A stretch of DNA of 64,000 nt from Planctomycetota bacterium (GTDB lineage Bacteria; Planctomycetota; UBA1135; JACQFD01): positions 1-64,000 of the forward strand of contig JAEUHX010000070.1 of NCBI GenBank assembly GCA_016792805.1, read 5' to 3'. This document shows positions 51,901-61,353 of this stretch, in pieces. Within the stretch, counting starts at the first letter, position 1; every line of letters starts with the position of its first letter. Under the pieces are notes generated by a model. That model did no database searches. It was not told where the DNA came from and was given only the letters and a program-made list of their open reading frames with translations. Made by a program: the position numbers and the translations under genes.

Positions 51901-54423
51901 CTAATAGAAGCCCCGGAAGGTCGGTTCCGGCAGGATGTAGCGGTCCCGGGGCCGCGTCGGCGCCCCGAAGGTCGGGAAGATCGTGAACGAGATCGACTGC
52001 GAGTTGTCGTTCGTGTCGAACGAGAACGACAGCTCGAAAACCCAATCGTGCCCGTAGCGACGCAGCGAGAGCCGCTGCTCAAGCGCCTTGTCATTTCGAA
52101 GATCGAACTGCTCAAGCGCATCGATCGCCCACTTATCACCAATCAGGTACGAAGCGCCGATGGCCACGGCGTCGTAGAAGGGGCGGGCCTCGCGGTACGC
52201 CACAGAAACGTCGAGCTCCGAGCCGAAGGGGTTCGCGGTGATCACATGATCACTTTTGCGAGTCTTGAACTCATATGGATCCGTCAGCGCTCGGGAGCGG
52301 ATGCGAAGTCCTGGTACTGTGAAATCACGGCCCAGGTCAATTCTCGCATCGGTCCGCAGATCGCCGAGCGTGTTGCCGCCGTTGTCCCGATTCGGGTTCG
52401 GAAAATAGGGAACCGCCATGCGCACATCGGCGAACGTCGCCTGGCGCAGATCCTCCGAGGCGATCGAGCCGAGGCGATGACGCATTTCCAACAGAAACCT
52501 CTCCGTCCGATCAAGCGGATCGACCTCATCGAATGGGATGAACTTCGTCCCGGGCTCGCTCGACTCGAATGTATTGCGATAATCCACAGTAAAGTCCATC
52601 ACATGGCGGATCGAGCCGAGCTCCCCCTCGAGGTGCGAGCCCGCCCGCGCACCGGCCGACGCGAGAAGCCTCGAGGCGTCCTCCTCCGACGTGCCGGGTG
52701 CAAACGGCGTGGAGCCCGGCGCGGCGGACGCGCTCGCGGAGGTCTGGCGAATCTCAAAGAACGGAACGAGGTTCACGACCTGCGCTTTGAAGGGCGTCGA
52801 GAATGCGTGAACAGTATCGAAGCGCCAGGCCCGCTGATCCAACGGATTCACCTGCGTGACGCCCAACTGTGGACGAAGCTCCGCCTCCGAAAAGTGACGC
52901 TCCAGATAGCCAGCGTCGACTCGAGCCGAATAGAGGAGCGGCATCGAGCCGGCCCGGCTCGACGTTCCTCCCGGGAGCGGCAGCTCGGCGATCGGTGCGC
53001 TGTAGAACCGCGCATCCAGGAAGGGCAGCGCATTGGTCTGCGACGGCGGCGTCCCACCCGGCGAGATTCCCGTTTCGATAATCGGCTCGAACGGATCGAT
53101 TTGTGACTTCAGCAAACCAGTTATCGACAGCGAGTCTTTCGCCGAGCGGAAGTAGAGGACGTTCTCGAACTCCTTCTCGCGCTTCAGCTCCAGCGGGAAG
53201 AACTCGGGGCGCAGCAGCGGATCGCTCGAGTGGGACAGCTCCACATCGAGCCACGTCTGCTTGGAGCCGAGCTGGATGCGGTTGATGGTGTGAATCCTTC
53301 CGCGGTCCGCAGACGTCTCCCGATACACATCGCTGAGGAAGCCCTGATTCGCTCCGCGATCCGAGAGAAAGTAGGCCGTTGTCTCGCCCCGATAGGCGCC
53401 CGGTGTCTCATATGTGAGAGTGGGGCCGAAGCCGATGCCGCGCGCCGCCAACACATCGAAGTCGAGCGACCAGTGACCCTTGAAGGTCCCTTCGATGCCG
53501 AGGGAGCGATTAAACTCATCGCCGATCTCGCGGAAATCGTGCCCCCAACGAGTGCGCACAAATTCGCCGTCGCGGCGGCTGCGACCCACCGCCACCGCCT
53601 CCAGCGGAAAATACTTGAGGTCAGTCGAGTAGACCGAGAGGTCGGGCAGCGGCACCGCCGGAAGCCCTTCGATTTGGAGTTCGTTCTCCCGCGCAGCGAT
53701 CAGCGCCTCTCTATCACTTATAGAAACGATGCGAAGGTCGGTCGCCCGCGCATGATAGTGAGGCACAGCGAGCTCGCAGCTCGTGAAGAAGGCGTCGTGT
53801 GCATGCACGGCGCCCGGGAGTTCCTGGCGAAGCACCTTCGCGCGCAGGCTGAGCGGCTTGCGGCTCTCGCCCGCCCGCGGATACATGCGCGCCTCGGCGC
53901 CGATGAGCAAGAGCCTCCCGGCAGCGGCATCAAAAAGTAATGAGTCACAAGACGCAGTGTGGCCGAGCTCGTCTCGAACCTCGACGTCGCCCTCCACATA
54001 GAGCGCCCGCAGTGCGCGCTGCAGCGGAAGCTCCGGAATCTGCAGCGCAGGTCCGCTAGCGAGCGCCGCCGCATCCATTCTCCTCTCTGCCTCCGCACGA
54101 AGATCGCGGGAGCTGACGGACGGGCTCTCCGGACCCGGCTCAAGAGCCTTCGCGGCTTCCTCCCGCAGGGAGGTCATCGCGTCGGCATACTCTTCGGCTC
54201 CTACGAAGAGCACACCGCGCTGCGCCGAAATCACAAAGCCTCGAGTCTGGAACCGTACATCTCGAAGGATCATCTCCAGCTCGTCGCCGTCGACGACGGT
54301 GTACGCCTTTTCGTAGCTGAGCTGAGAGGCCGATGGCGCCGGACGCGATGCCGGCTCCTGCGCGAAAAGCGCCGCTGGAAGCCACAGAAAAACGAGCGCG
54401 GCAAGCGCTCGGCGGACGCTCAT
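51901..54423 (-). CDS. LptD/OstA-like outer-membrane LPS assembly protein
   Basis: 840 aa. Signal peptide (RRALAALVFLWLPAALFAQ). N-terminal OstA-like segments (LEMILRDVRFQTRGFVISAQRG, ALYVEGDVEVRDELGHTASC) are followed by a ~600-residue beta-strand-rich region with alternating hydrophobics and a final aromatic (FRGFY), as expected for an outer-membrane barrel. Few cysteines, so the disulfide pattern of E. coli LptD is absent. It would receive LPS from the LptC/A-like protein encoded just upstream and insert it in the outer membrane. No lptE is seen. Overlaps the upstream gene by 4 bases. Confidence 0.78.
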   Translation of the reverse strand: MSVRRALAALVFLWLPAALFAQEPASRPAPSASQLSYEKAYTVVDGDELEMILRDVRFQTRGFVISAQRGVLFVGAEEYADAMTSLREEAAKALEPGPESPSVSSRDLRAEAERRMDAAALASGPALQIPELPLQRALRALYVEGDVEVRDELGHTASCDSLLFDAAAGRLLLIGAEARMYPRAGESRKPLSLRAKVLRQELPGAVHAHDAFFTSCELAVPHYHARATDLRIVSISDREALIAARENELQIEGLPAVPLPDLSVYSTDLKYFPLEAVAVGRSRRDGEFVRTRWGHDFREIGDEFNRSLGIEGTFKGHWSLDFDVLAARGIGFGPTLTYETPGAYRGETTAYFLSDRGANQGFLSDVYRETSADRGRIHTINRIQLGSKQTWLDVELSHSSDPLLRPEFFPLELKREKEFENVLYFRSAKDSLSITGLLKSQIDPFEPIIETGISPGGTPPSQTNALPFLDARFYSAPIAELPLPGGTSSRAGSMPLLYSARVDAGYLERHFSEAELRPQLGVTQVNPLDQRAWRFDTVHAFSTPFKAQVVNLVPFFEIRQTSASASAAPGSTPFAPGTSEEDASRLLASAGARAGSHLEGELGSIRHVMDFTVDYRNTFESSEPGTKFIPFDEVDPLDRTERFLLEMRHRLGSIASEDLRQATFADVRMAVPYFPNPNRDNGGNTLGDLRTDARIDLGRDFTVPGLRIRSRALTDPYEFKTRKSDHVITANPFGSELDVSVAYREARPFYDAVAIGASYLIGDKWAIDALEQFDLRNDKALEQRLSLRRYGHDWVFELSFSFDTNDNSQSISFTIFPTFGAPTRPRDRYILPEPTFRGFY

Positions 54424-57053
54424 CGGCCTACCTCGAGTCGAGCGGCGCCCGTTTCAAATGCGTAGGTGCTCGTATTGAAGCGAATTTTGCGTGTGCGCAT
54501 TTCTCCGAGGCCGGAGACGAGAAGCGCTTCGGCGCCGTCGATCGCCTCGAGCACGAGATCAGAGGTCGATCCGTCGTAGCGGAAGACATCACAATTGCCT
54601 CGGAGCTGCTCGCCGATGTCGAAGACCACAGAACCCTTTGCGAAGACACTCGCCGCCGAGGCATCGGAGCGCTTTGGGTCGAACCGGACGTCGAGATAGC
54701 GGCTTCGCAGCTTCCAGGGATCCTCGCCGGGACTGTCAACTCGCACGTCTCCAACAAAAGTGGCTCCCTCACGGTCGACGCGTATCTCTTCGGCGGCTTC
54801 GAACCGCACAGTTCGCCCTGGTCGCGACGAACCGGGAGACGGCCGGCGCAGCTCCGTCGCGACGCCGTCGAATTGGAAGACGCCGCCGCCGACCAAGACA
54901 ACAGTTTCTGTGGCCTTGTCGAAGTCGAATCGCGGAGCTTGCGCCATGAACGGCGTCCGAGTTTTCTCCAGCACTCCGGAGATCTTCGCTCGCCGACCCT
55001 CCACGGCAGTGAGCCGGTGGCGATTTGTGATGAAATCGAGCACGAGGCGATCGCCCTCGACGACGAGTGCCCCACGGCTCGAGATCGGCCCGTCGAGCGT
55101 CACCGACGACCGGCGTCCATCGGGGCCGATCCCCGTGTCGAGATGGGAACCGGTGAGGATGACGGCCTCCGTCGAAGCCAACATTCCGGTGCCGATCGCC
55201 GACGCCGAAATATGAACTTCCACGGGTCCATCGGCCTGCATCGCCTGATCCCGCAGCTCGAGATGAGGAGCGCGCGCCCGCTGGCGGACTTCTTCTCCTT
55301 CCAGCAGCCGCACCTCAGCAAGGGCGCCCCATAAATCGGCCCGGGGCGGCACCTCCGCGCTCCCCTCGGTCAGCTCAAGGCGGTCGCCCATGGCCTGCAC
55401 TGGCGGCTTCACAAATTGAGCACTCACATTTCCCAAGAGCTTCGCACGCCGGCCCGCGGCTGGATCCATCCACGTCTCAAGTCCATCGGAGTCGAACGTT
55501 CCGCTCCATCGGCTGCCGGTCGTTTCACCGTGGGCGGCGCCGTCCACGCGAATCAGCGGCTCGCGGCCGGTGCCTGGGCGCACCTCGATGCGTCGCCCAA
55601 ACAACTTCAACGATCCTGGAGGCTCAGCGGAGTTCTTGGAGGGAATCGCCGCATCGAGCTCCGCCCGTTCGGCGCTCGTTACAACGAGACGCTGCTCCTC
55701 CCCGTGCTTCTCCAGCTCGACGCGGTCGCCTCGAAGCGAGCCGAGTGGAGATTCAACGCGGGCCGAACCCTCCGCGACGAACGAGTGAACATCACCGTTG
55801 CGAATTCGCGTCCGAATCAGCTCCGATGTCAAGGAAGGCGGCGTCGCCGCCTGGGGCCCGACGAACGAGAGCGTCGGGCGGCCGGGCGCATAAAGTTCAT
55901 ACTCATCGGATCGCGCGTCCACGAGCGTCGCCGTCGCAGTGCCCGAACCGGAGATCAGCAGGCTCTTCACATCTCCGATCGCTGGAAGAGCCGATTGCCC
56001 GCCGCGCATGCTCACGTCGATTCGATAAGGTCCGTTGAGCCGAACCTCGGAGACTTTGCCGCTTTCCAGGAAATCCCCTTCGGCATCGGTGCACTTTCCC
56101 TCGAGCACCTCTGTCCTGAAGAAGGTATTGCCCTTCGCTCCGAACCACTTCGCGACGAGCTTCCCTTTTCCATCAGTTCCCTTCAGATCCACGAGGCGAA
56201 AAGTGAGCTCATCAGCCCGGATCTCGAGGAATCGAGAGCCGTCGGCGGAATCCCACCGAAGGACCGCTTGATCGCGGAAAGTAACAAGAACCGGATCGCG
56301 CGCCGCGGCGCGCTCCAGCGTCGCCGCACCGCGCGACTTCACGCGCAGCTTCCCTGGCACGGCAAGGCCGGACGCGGCCTCGACGTCGAGGCTCGGCTCC
56401 GAGGCGATTCGAAACAGCCCCGTGCTCTCGTTGGCCTCAAATCCGCTCCCGCTGCCCCGAATGCCTTCGCCGGAGATCTGAAAGGGAGACTTCGTCGAAG
56501 CCGACGCGCCCGCCTGCTTGCGCAGTACGAGGCTCAGAGTCGCCATCGTCGCTTCGAGCTTCGGGAACCGGCCGAGAGCATCGGTCCAGCGCAGCACGCC
56601 TTCCTCGAGCTCGAACTCGTTCTCGTCCTTGAGCTTGGGGTCCGCGAGCGAGCCGCCGAAGATCCACTTTCCACTTTTCGCCCGAAGATCCAGCAGATCG
56701 CGCTTCGTCGCCGGTTCGACGAAGCGAAAGCCACAATCTGACAGAAGCGTGTAGCCGTCGCGCGTCGGACGAGCGGAGCCCGCGTCGACATGCCACTCGA
56801 ACCCTTCGCTGCCCTTGCCCGGCTCCCCCGGCTTCACGAGCTTCAGCCCTTCGACCGCTGAGATCGACGCTCCCGTCGCGCTCGAATCTCTCACAATTTC
56901 AGAGATGGGAGTGAGCCCGCCCGGTCTCGACGAAGGAGCTTCGAATCCGCCCCGCCCCGGCCGGCGGCGGAATAGCCCGATCGACCCGTCGATCCAGGAC
57001 AACACAATAATTCCGAGAACGACGAGCGCCAGAAAGAGAGCAACCCGCTTCAT
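54420..57053 (-). CDS. Giant LptC/LptA-like periplasmic LPS transport protein
   Basis: 877 aa. One N-terminal membrane helix (MKRVALFLALVVLGIIVLSW) anchors a long periplasmic region. First comes an LptC-like beta-jellyroll (ARPTRDGYTLLSDCGFRF, LRAKSGKWIFGG), then many repeated OstA/LptA-like strands of the form 'g.a..d.l.l.....': FVAEGSARVESPLGSLRGDRV, VEGDRLVLDF, VVLVGGGVFQFDG, SVVFDIGEQLRGN. LptA normally forms the bridge from LptC to LptD as separate subunits; here the bridge seems built in. Overlaps kdsD and lptD-like genes by 4 bases each. Fold assignment is by pattern and operon context. Confidence 0.68.
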   Translation of the reverse strand: MKRVALFLALVVLGIIVLSWIDGSIGLFRRRPGRGGFEAPSSRPGGLTPISEIVRDSSATGASISAVEGLKLVKPGEPGKGSEGFEWHVDAGSARPTRDGYTLLSDCGFRFVEPATKRDLLDLRAKSGKWIFGGSLADPKLKDENEFELEEGVLRWTDALGRFPKLEATMATLSLVLRKQAGASASTKSPFQISGEGIRGSGSGFEANESTGLFRIASEPSLDVEAASGLAVPGKLRVKSRGAATLERAAARDPVLVTFRDQAVLRWDSADGSRFLEIRADELTFRLVDLKGTDGKGKLVAKWFGAKGNTFFRTEVLEGKCTDAEGDFLESGKVSEVRLNGPYRIDVSMRGGQSALPAIGDVKSLLISGSGTATATLVDARSDEYELYAPGRPTLSFVGPQAATPPSLTSELIRTRIRNGDVHSFVAEGSARVESPLGSLRGDRVELEKHGEEQRLVVTSAERAELDAAIPSKNSAEPPGSLKLFGRRIEVRPGTGREPLIRVDGAAHGETTGSRWSGTFDSDGLETWMDPAAGRRAKLLGNVSAQFVKPPVQAMGDRLELTEGSAEVPPRADLWGALAEVRLLEGEEVRQRARAPHLELRDQAMQADGPVEVHISASAIGTGMLASTEAVILTGSHLDTGIGPDGRRSSVTLDGPISSRGALVVEGDRLVLDFITNRHRLTAVEGRRAKISGVLEKTRTPFMAQAPRFDFDKATETVVLVGGGVFQFDGVATELRRPSPGSSRPGRTVRFEAAEEIRVDREGATFVGDVRVDSPGEDPWKLRSRYLDVRFDPKRSDASAASVFAKGSVVFDIGEQLRGNCDVFRYDGSTSDLVLEAIDGAEALLVSGLGEMRTRKIRFNTSTYAFETGAARLEVGR

Positions 57054-58018
57054 CCGATCGGGACTCCCAACAAATCCTGCACGTCCAGCAGCCCGATGGC
57101 TTTCCCCGACCCATCGACGACCGGAAGCTGATCGATCCCGAATTCCTTCAGAATCCGCTCTGCCTCCGCGATCAGAGCGTCGGCTTCAATCGTCTTCGGC
57201 GAGCGGACCATCACGTCATCGATGGGTCCCTCGAGAAATTGTGCACCACGCAGCTGCAGCAGCCGGCGCAGGTCGCCATCTGTGAAGATCCCGAGCAACA
57301 GCCCGCCGCCATCGACGACCAGCGCAGCGCCGGCGCGCCCCTTTTGTCCCATCGGCGCCAGCGCCTCGCGCACGCGAGAGCCCGAGCGCACCGACGGCAC
57401 GGCGTCGCCCGAGCGCATCCGATCGCGCACGCGCAGCAGGCTTCGCCCGAGCGAACCCGCCGGATGGAAAAGTGCAAAGTCGTCTTTCGTGAATCCGCGC
57501 GACTCCAGCACCACCATCGCGAGCGCGTCGCCGAGTGCAAGCATCGCCGCCGTCGATGCCGTCGGCGCCAACCCGAGCGGACAGGCTTCTGTGATCGGCC
57601 CGAGGTCGAGCACCACGTCGGCTTCGCGCGCGAGCGTCGACTGCGAACCGCTCGTGATCGCCACGATTTGTGTACCGATCAGCCGCGCCAGCGGAAGCAG
57701 CCGAAGCAGCTCGTCGGTCTCCCCGCTGTTGCTCATCAGGATCAACACATCACCTTTCAAGCATCGCCCGAGGTCGCCATGGAGCGCCTCCGCCGGGTGC
57801 AGGAAAAGTGAGGGTGTCCCCGTGCTTGCGAGCGTCGCCGAAAGCTTCTCCCCGATCTTCCCCGCCTTCCCCATTCCGGACACGACGACGCGCCCAGTGC
57901 ACTGCAGCACTTTTTCGACGGCGAGCAGGAAGGGGTCGCCGAGGCGATCGCGGAGGCGCTCGATCGCTTGCGCTTCGACCGAGAGCACCTCCCGAGCTCG
58001 AGCGAGGCGCGGGTCCAT
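57050..58018 (-). CDS. kdsD: D-arabinose 5-phosphate isomerase KdsD (KpsF/GutQ family)
   Basis: 322 aa: ribulose 5-phosphate to arabinose 5-phosphate, the first step toward Kdo. SIS domain (residues ~30-165) with GRVVVSGMGKAGKIGEKLSA, TGTPSLFLHPAEALHGDLG, LILMSNSGETDELL and APTASTAAMLALGDALA, then two CBS domains (ending IDQLPVVDGSGKAIGLLDVQ). ATG 58018 chosen: the preceding frame is a shadow of the divergent M50 protease. First gene of the kdsD-lptC/A-lptD unit, tying Kdo synthesis to LPS export. Confidence 0.95.
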   Translation of the reverse strand: MDPRLARAREVLSVEAQAIERLRDRLGDPFLLAVEKVLQCTGRVVVSGMGKAGKIGEKLSATLASTGTPSLFLHPAEALHGDLGRCLKGDVLILMSNSGETDELLRLLPLARLIGTQIVAITSGSQSTLAREADVVLDLGPITEACPLGLAPTASTAAMLALGDALAMVVLESRGFTKDDFALFHPAGSLGRSLLRVRDRMRSGDAVPSVRSGSRVREALAPMGQKGRAGAALVVDGGGLLLGIFTDGDLRRLLQLRGAQFLEGPIDDVMVRSPKTIEADALIAEAERILKEFGIDQLPVVDGSGKAIGLLDVQDLLGVPIG

Positions 58019-58135
58019 GGTGGTTCGCGAGGAGTACGCGCGCCGGGGCGCGCAGCGCCGCCGATTGTAGGTTCCCCGCGGGGCGTCGCGAGCGGCTCGC
58101 GGCTCCATCGGCCCTTTGCTATAAGCGCGCCCCTC

Positions 58136-58807
58136 GTGGACGCGGAAACCATCCTCCAGTACGCGGGAGTTCTGAGCTTTCTGCTGCTCTCGCTCTCGGT
58201 GCATGAGTCTGCCCACGCATGGACCGCCGATCGCCTCGGCGATCCGACGGCGCGGGCCCTCGGCCGCGTCACGCTCAACCCTGCGGCGCACCTCGATCTG
58301 TTTCTCTCGGTGCTGCTTCCGCTGGTCACCTACTGGGCCATGGGCGTGCCGTTCGGCGCCGGGAAGCCGGTGCCCGTCAACGTGCTCAACCTCGGCCACC
58401 CGCGGCGCGATTGGATGCTCGTTGCGCTCGCCGGCCCCTGCTCGAACCTGCTGCTCGCCCTGCTTACGACGATCGCCTGGTTCATCCTCGACGCCGCGGG
58501 ACTCGTCGAGCCCCACAGCATCGCCCTCCATCTGTTCCGCGTCGGCGTGCTCATGAATGTCTCGCTCGCCGTCTTCAACCTCATTCCCATCCCGACGCTC
58601 GACGGCTCACGAGTCATTGGCTACCTGCTGCCGGAGCAGGCGGCGATCCGCTGGTACGAGCTCGATCGTTACGGATTTCTGATCCTGCTCGGCCTGCTGA
58701 TGCTCCCGAACATCGCCCCGGGCCTCGACGTGCTCCGCCTCATTGTCGTCTCCGTCAGCATCCCGATTCTCGGCCTGCTGAACGGTATTTTTGGACTCCC
58801 CATCTGA
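58136..58807 (+). CDS. Membrane site-2-protease-like M50 peptidase
   Basis: About 223 aa, five or six membrane helices. The zinc motif HESAH lies in the first conserved helix (SLSVHESAHAWTADRLGD), GHPRRDWMLVALAGPCSNLLLAL contains the family's 'aGP..N' block, and LIPIPTLDGSRV carries the third ligand in the 'PxxxLDG' motif. This compact form without a PDZ domain is the widespread YwhC/Rip-like 'site-2 protease family' with uncertain substrates. GTG start at 58136 is provisional. Followed by scpA on the same strand. Confidence 0.9.
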   Translation: MDAETILQYAGVLSFLLLSLSVHESAHAWTADRLGDPTARALGRVTLNPAAHLDLFLSVLLPLVTYWAMGVPFGAGKPVPVNVLNLGHPRRDWMLVALAGPCSNLLLALLTTIAWFILDAAGLVEPHSIALHLFRVGVLMNVSLAVFNLIPIPTLDGSRVIGYLLPEQAAIRWYELDRYGFLILLGLLMLPNIAPGLDVLRLIVVSVSIPILGLLNGIFGLPI

Positions 58808-58875
58808 TCCCTTGAGCTTCTGGCGTCGGCTAGCAACGCTGCGCGCTTTCCCACTCCCTTTGCCCGACGCGCTCC

Positions 58876-59838
58876 ATGATCGCACCTGAACAGAGCTTCC
58901 CGAAGCCGCGCTCCAGCTCTCCCGTATCGGAGTCCGTGCGCGAAGGCGAGTTTCGCGTGCGGCTTGAAGATGTGTTCAGCGGCCCGATGGATCTGTTGCT
59001 TCACCTCGCGCGCGAGCACGAAGTGGACATCACAGAAATTTCCCTCGCTCGTATTTGTGATGATTTTCTGAGGTACGTCCGCGACCTGAGCGAACTCGAC
59101 CTCGGCCTCACGGGAGATTATTTGGTCGTGGCCGCCACGCTTGTGGCGATGAAGTCGCGCGCGCTGCTGCCGAGCGGCGAAGAGGTAGAGCTTGAAGACC
59201 AGGTCGACCCCGGCGACGACCTCGTCAAGCGATTGTTACAATACCGCCGCGTGCGCGATGCCTCGCGAGAACTCGGGCTCCTCGCCTCGCGCCGCGCCGC
59301 GCTCTACACGCGCGGCGAGAACGAGATGCCGCCGGCGGCTCCCGGCGAGATCGACCTCGGCGATGTGACGGCCTGGGACCTGTTGGCCGCATTTGCCAAA
59401 GTGCTGCGCGATACCGGCGGCACCGAGACCGTGCGTACCCATCGAGTGGGCACGCCCGAGCGGCGCGTCGCCGATTACGCCCGCGACCTCGCGCAGAAGC
59501 TGCGCACCTCGGCGCGGCTGCCGTTCAAGGAGCTCTTCGCGGGGGCGCGCGATCGCCAGGATGTGATCGGCCTCTTCCTCGCGGTGCTCGAGCTCTGTAA
59601 GCAGGGCGCCGTGCGGGCGCGCCAGGAGGGGGCGTTCAGCGAGATCGAGGTGGAGCGGCGGATCGAAGACCCCGAGCGATTCGAGCAGCTCGTGCTCGGA
59701 ATCGCCGAGCCGGAGACGATCCTGGCCGAAGAGCGCGCCCTTGCTGAGGAGCGCGCGCTCGCCGATCAGCGGGCGGCGGCGATCGTTCCCGAAGCCGCCG
59801 AGTCGGTCGAGGGCGGGGGAGAGGCCGACCCGGCCTAG
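58876..59838 (+). CDS. scpA: Segregation and condensation protein A
   Basis: 320 aa kleisin of the SMC-ScpAB condensin. N-terminal SMC-neck-binding block FRVRLEDVFSGPMDLLLHLAREHEVDI, then ITEISLARICDDFLRYV, GDYLVVAATLVAMKSRALLP, and a C-terminal winged helix (RQDVIGLFLAVLELCKQGAVRARQ) contacting the SMC head. The tail is acidic with AEERAL repeats. scpB is not in the following genes. Together with parABS it covers origin segregation. Confidence 0.95.
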   Translation: MIAPEQSFPKPRSSSPVSESVREGEFRVRLEDVFSGPMDLLLHLAREHEVDITEISLARICDDFLRYVRDLSELDLGLTGDYLVVAATLVAMKSRALLPSGEEVELEDQVDPGDDLVKRLLQYRRVRDASRELGLLASRRAALYTRGENEMPPAAPGEIDLGDVTAWDLLAAFAKVLRDTGGTETVRTHRVGTPERRVADYARDLAQKLRTSARLPFKELFAGARDRQDVIGLFLAVLELCKQGAVRARQEGAFSEIEVERRIEDPERFEQLVLGIAEPETILAEERALAEERALADQRAAAIVPEAAESVEGGGEADPA

Positions 59839-59944
59839 CCCGCGTGCCTCGACGCTCCCAGTAGGTCGGATTATGGTGCCGGCCTCGCACGCCCCGACGC
59901 GTCGCGAGACGCCCAGAACCGTTCGTCCCGGAGCATCGAATCCC

Positions 59945-60274
59945 ATGGTTGCGGAAGTTACAGACGCCTCCTTCGACACCGAGATCACCACTTCCAAGGT
60001 CCCCGTTCTCGTGGATTTTTGGGCTCCGTGGTGCGGTCCGTGCCGGGCGTCGGCTCCCCATCTCGACCGGCTTGCGACGGAGCTCGGCGCAAAAGTGAAG
60101 GTCGTGAAACTCAATACCGACGAGAACCAGATGGTGGCCGCGCGCTTCGGCGTCACGGGCATTCCCACATTTCTCGTATTCAAGCCGGGCGATTCGTCGA
60201 AGCCGGCGGCGCAGCACACCGGATTTGCGGATTTCGGAAAGCTGTCCGGCCTCGTCAAGCCCTTCGTCGGCTAG
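59945..60274 (+). CDS. Thioredoxin
   Basis: 109 aa with the classical fold and active site WAPWCGPCRASAP, then KLNTDENQMVAARFGVTGIPTFLVFK with the cis-Pro. No signal peptide, so cytoplasmic disulfide reductase; a likely electron donor for the class II ribonucleotide reductase. ATG 59945 is chosen because the canonical thioredoxin N-terminus (VAEVTDASFDTEI) starts there. The frame is open upstream over the scpA end. Confidence 0.95.
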   Translation: MVAEVTDASFDTEITTSKVPVLVDFWAPWCGPCRASAPHLDRLATELGAKVKVVKLNTDENQMVAARFGVTGIPTFLVFKPGDSSKPAAQHTGFADFGKLSGLVKPFVG

Positions 60275-60281
60275 CTCGATT

Positions 60282-60324
60282 GGCCTCCGCCCACGGCGCA
60301 GCGCAGGCCTCCGCCTGCGGCGCA
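60282..60324 (+). repeat. Two 19-bp direct repeats before fmt
   Basis: GGCCTCCGCCCACGGCGCA (60282-60300) and GGCCTCCGCCTGCGGCGCA (60306-60324) differ at two positions. They fill most of the 77-bp gap between thioredoxin and fmt, with the related words GGGCTGCGCC and GAGGGTCGCC after them. Each copy is partly self-complementary, so they may form hairpins. Confidence 0.6.
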
Positions 60325-60351
60325 CCACTGGGCTGCGCCTGAGGGTCGCCC

Positions 60352-61353
60352 ATGCGGGTTGCCTTCGCCGGCTCGCCCCCGTTCGCGACGCCGATAGTTG
60401 AGAACCTCCTCGCGAGCCGCCACGCGCTTGTTGGAATTGTAACGCCGCCCGATCGGCCCAAAGGGCGTGGGCAGAGAGTTGAAATTTCGCCGCTGGCGGC
60501 GTTGGCGGAATCGCGGGGCGTGCCGCTTCTTCGCACCGAGGATGCGAATACAGAAGCGGCGCTCGAGATGCTGCGCGGATGGCGGCCCGACGTACTTTTA
60601 GTGGCATCTTTCGGGCAGCTTCTGAAGCAGCCGCTGCTCGACCTCGCCCCCCACGGCGCTCTCAATGTTCACGCCTCGCTGCTGCCGCGCTGGCGCGGCG
60701 CGTCCCCGGTCGCGCGAGCCATCGCTGCCGGCGATGTGCTGACGGGAGTCGCCATCCAGCGGATGGTGCGCAAGCTGGATGCGGGACCAGTCTGCTTTTC
60801 TGTAACTACTCCGATTGCTGAGGGAGAGACGGCCGGCGAGCTCCTCGAACGCCTCGCTCGGCTCGCGGGCGAACACGTCCCCTCGGTGCTCGATCGCCTC
60901 GAGCGTGGCGAGGCGCAGTTCGTGCCACAGAACGACGCCGAAGCGACCTTGGCCCCGAAACTTCGCAAAGAAGACGGAGTCGTCGACTTTCGACGCCCCG
61001 CGGTCGAACTCGAGCGGCAGGTTCGCGCGATGACCCCCTGGCCAGGCGCAACCTGCCGGCTCCGTCTCGCCGCGGCCGTCCCAGCTACGAACACGCAATC
61101 CGATCTTCCCTCGCTTGGGGTCAAGCTTTACCGCGTGGAGGCCAAAGAGGCAGAGCCCGTTGCCGCGCCTCCGGGTAGCATCCTCGCGCTTCCCAACCGG
61201 CGGGCTGTGCCACCGGTCGACGCGATTCTCGTGGCGACTGGCGGCGGAGTTCTCCGGATCCTCCAACTTCAACCAGAGGGCGGCCGGGTGATGACGGCGG
61301 ACGAATTCACCCGAGGCCGGCCGCTGCCTCCCGGGTCTTGCCTTATCTCGTGA
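60352..61353 (+). CDS. fmt: Methionyl-tRNA formyltransferase
   Basis: 333 aa. Adds a formyl group from 10-formyl-THF to Met-tRNA(fMet). N-terminal formyltransferase core AFAGSPPFATPIVENLL, PPDRPKGRGQ, and the catalytic region VASFGQLLKQPLLDLAPHGALNVHASLLPRWRG-type stretch containing the Asn/His pair, with SPVARAIAAGD. C-terminal OB domain follows (VRAMTPWPGA). Overlaps rsmB by 4 bases (GTGA), the usual fmt-rsmB pairing. No def gene is seen upstream. Confidence 0.96.
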   Translation: MRVAFAGSPPFATPIVENLLASRHALVGIVTPPDRPKGRGQRVEISPLAALAESRGVPLLRTEDANTEAALEMLRGWRPDVLLVASFGQLLKQPLLDLAPHGALNVHASLLPRWRGASPVARAIAAGDVLTGVAIQRMVRKLDAGPVCFSVTTPIAEGETAGELLERLARLAGEHVPSVLDRLERGEAQFVPQNDAEATLAPKLRKEDGVVDFRRPAVELERQVRAMTPWPGATCRLRLAAAVPATNTQSDLPSLGVKLYRVEAKEAEPVAAPPGSILALPNRRAVPPVDAILVATGGGVLRILQLQPEGGRVMTADEFTRGRPLPPGSCLIS

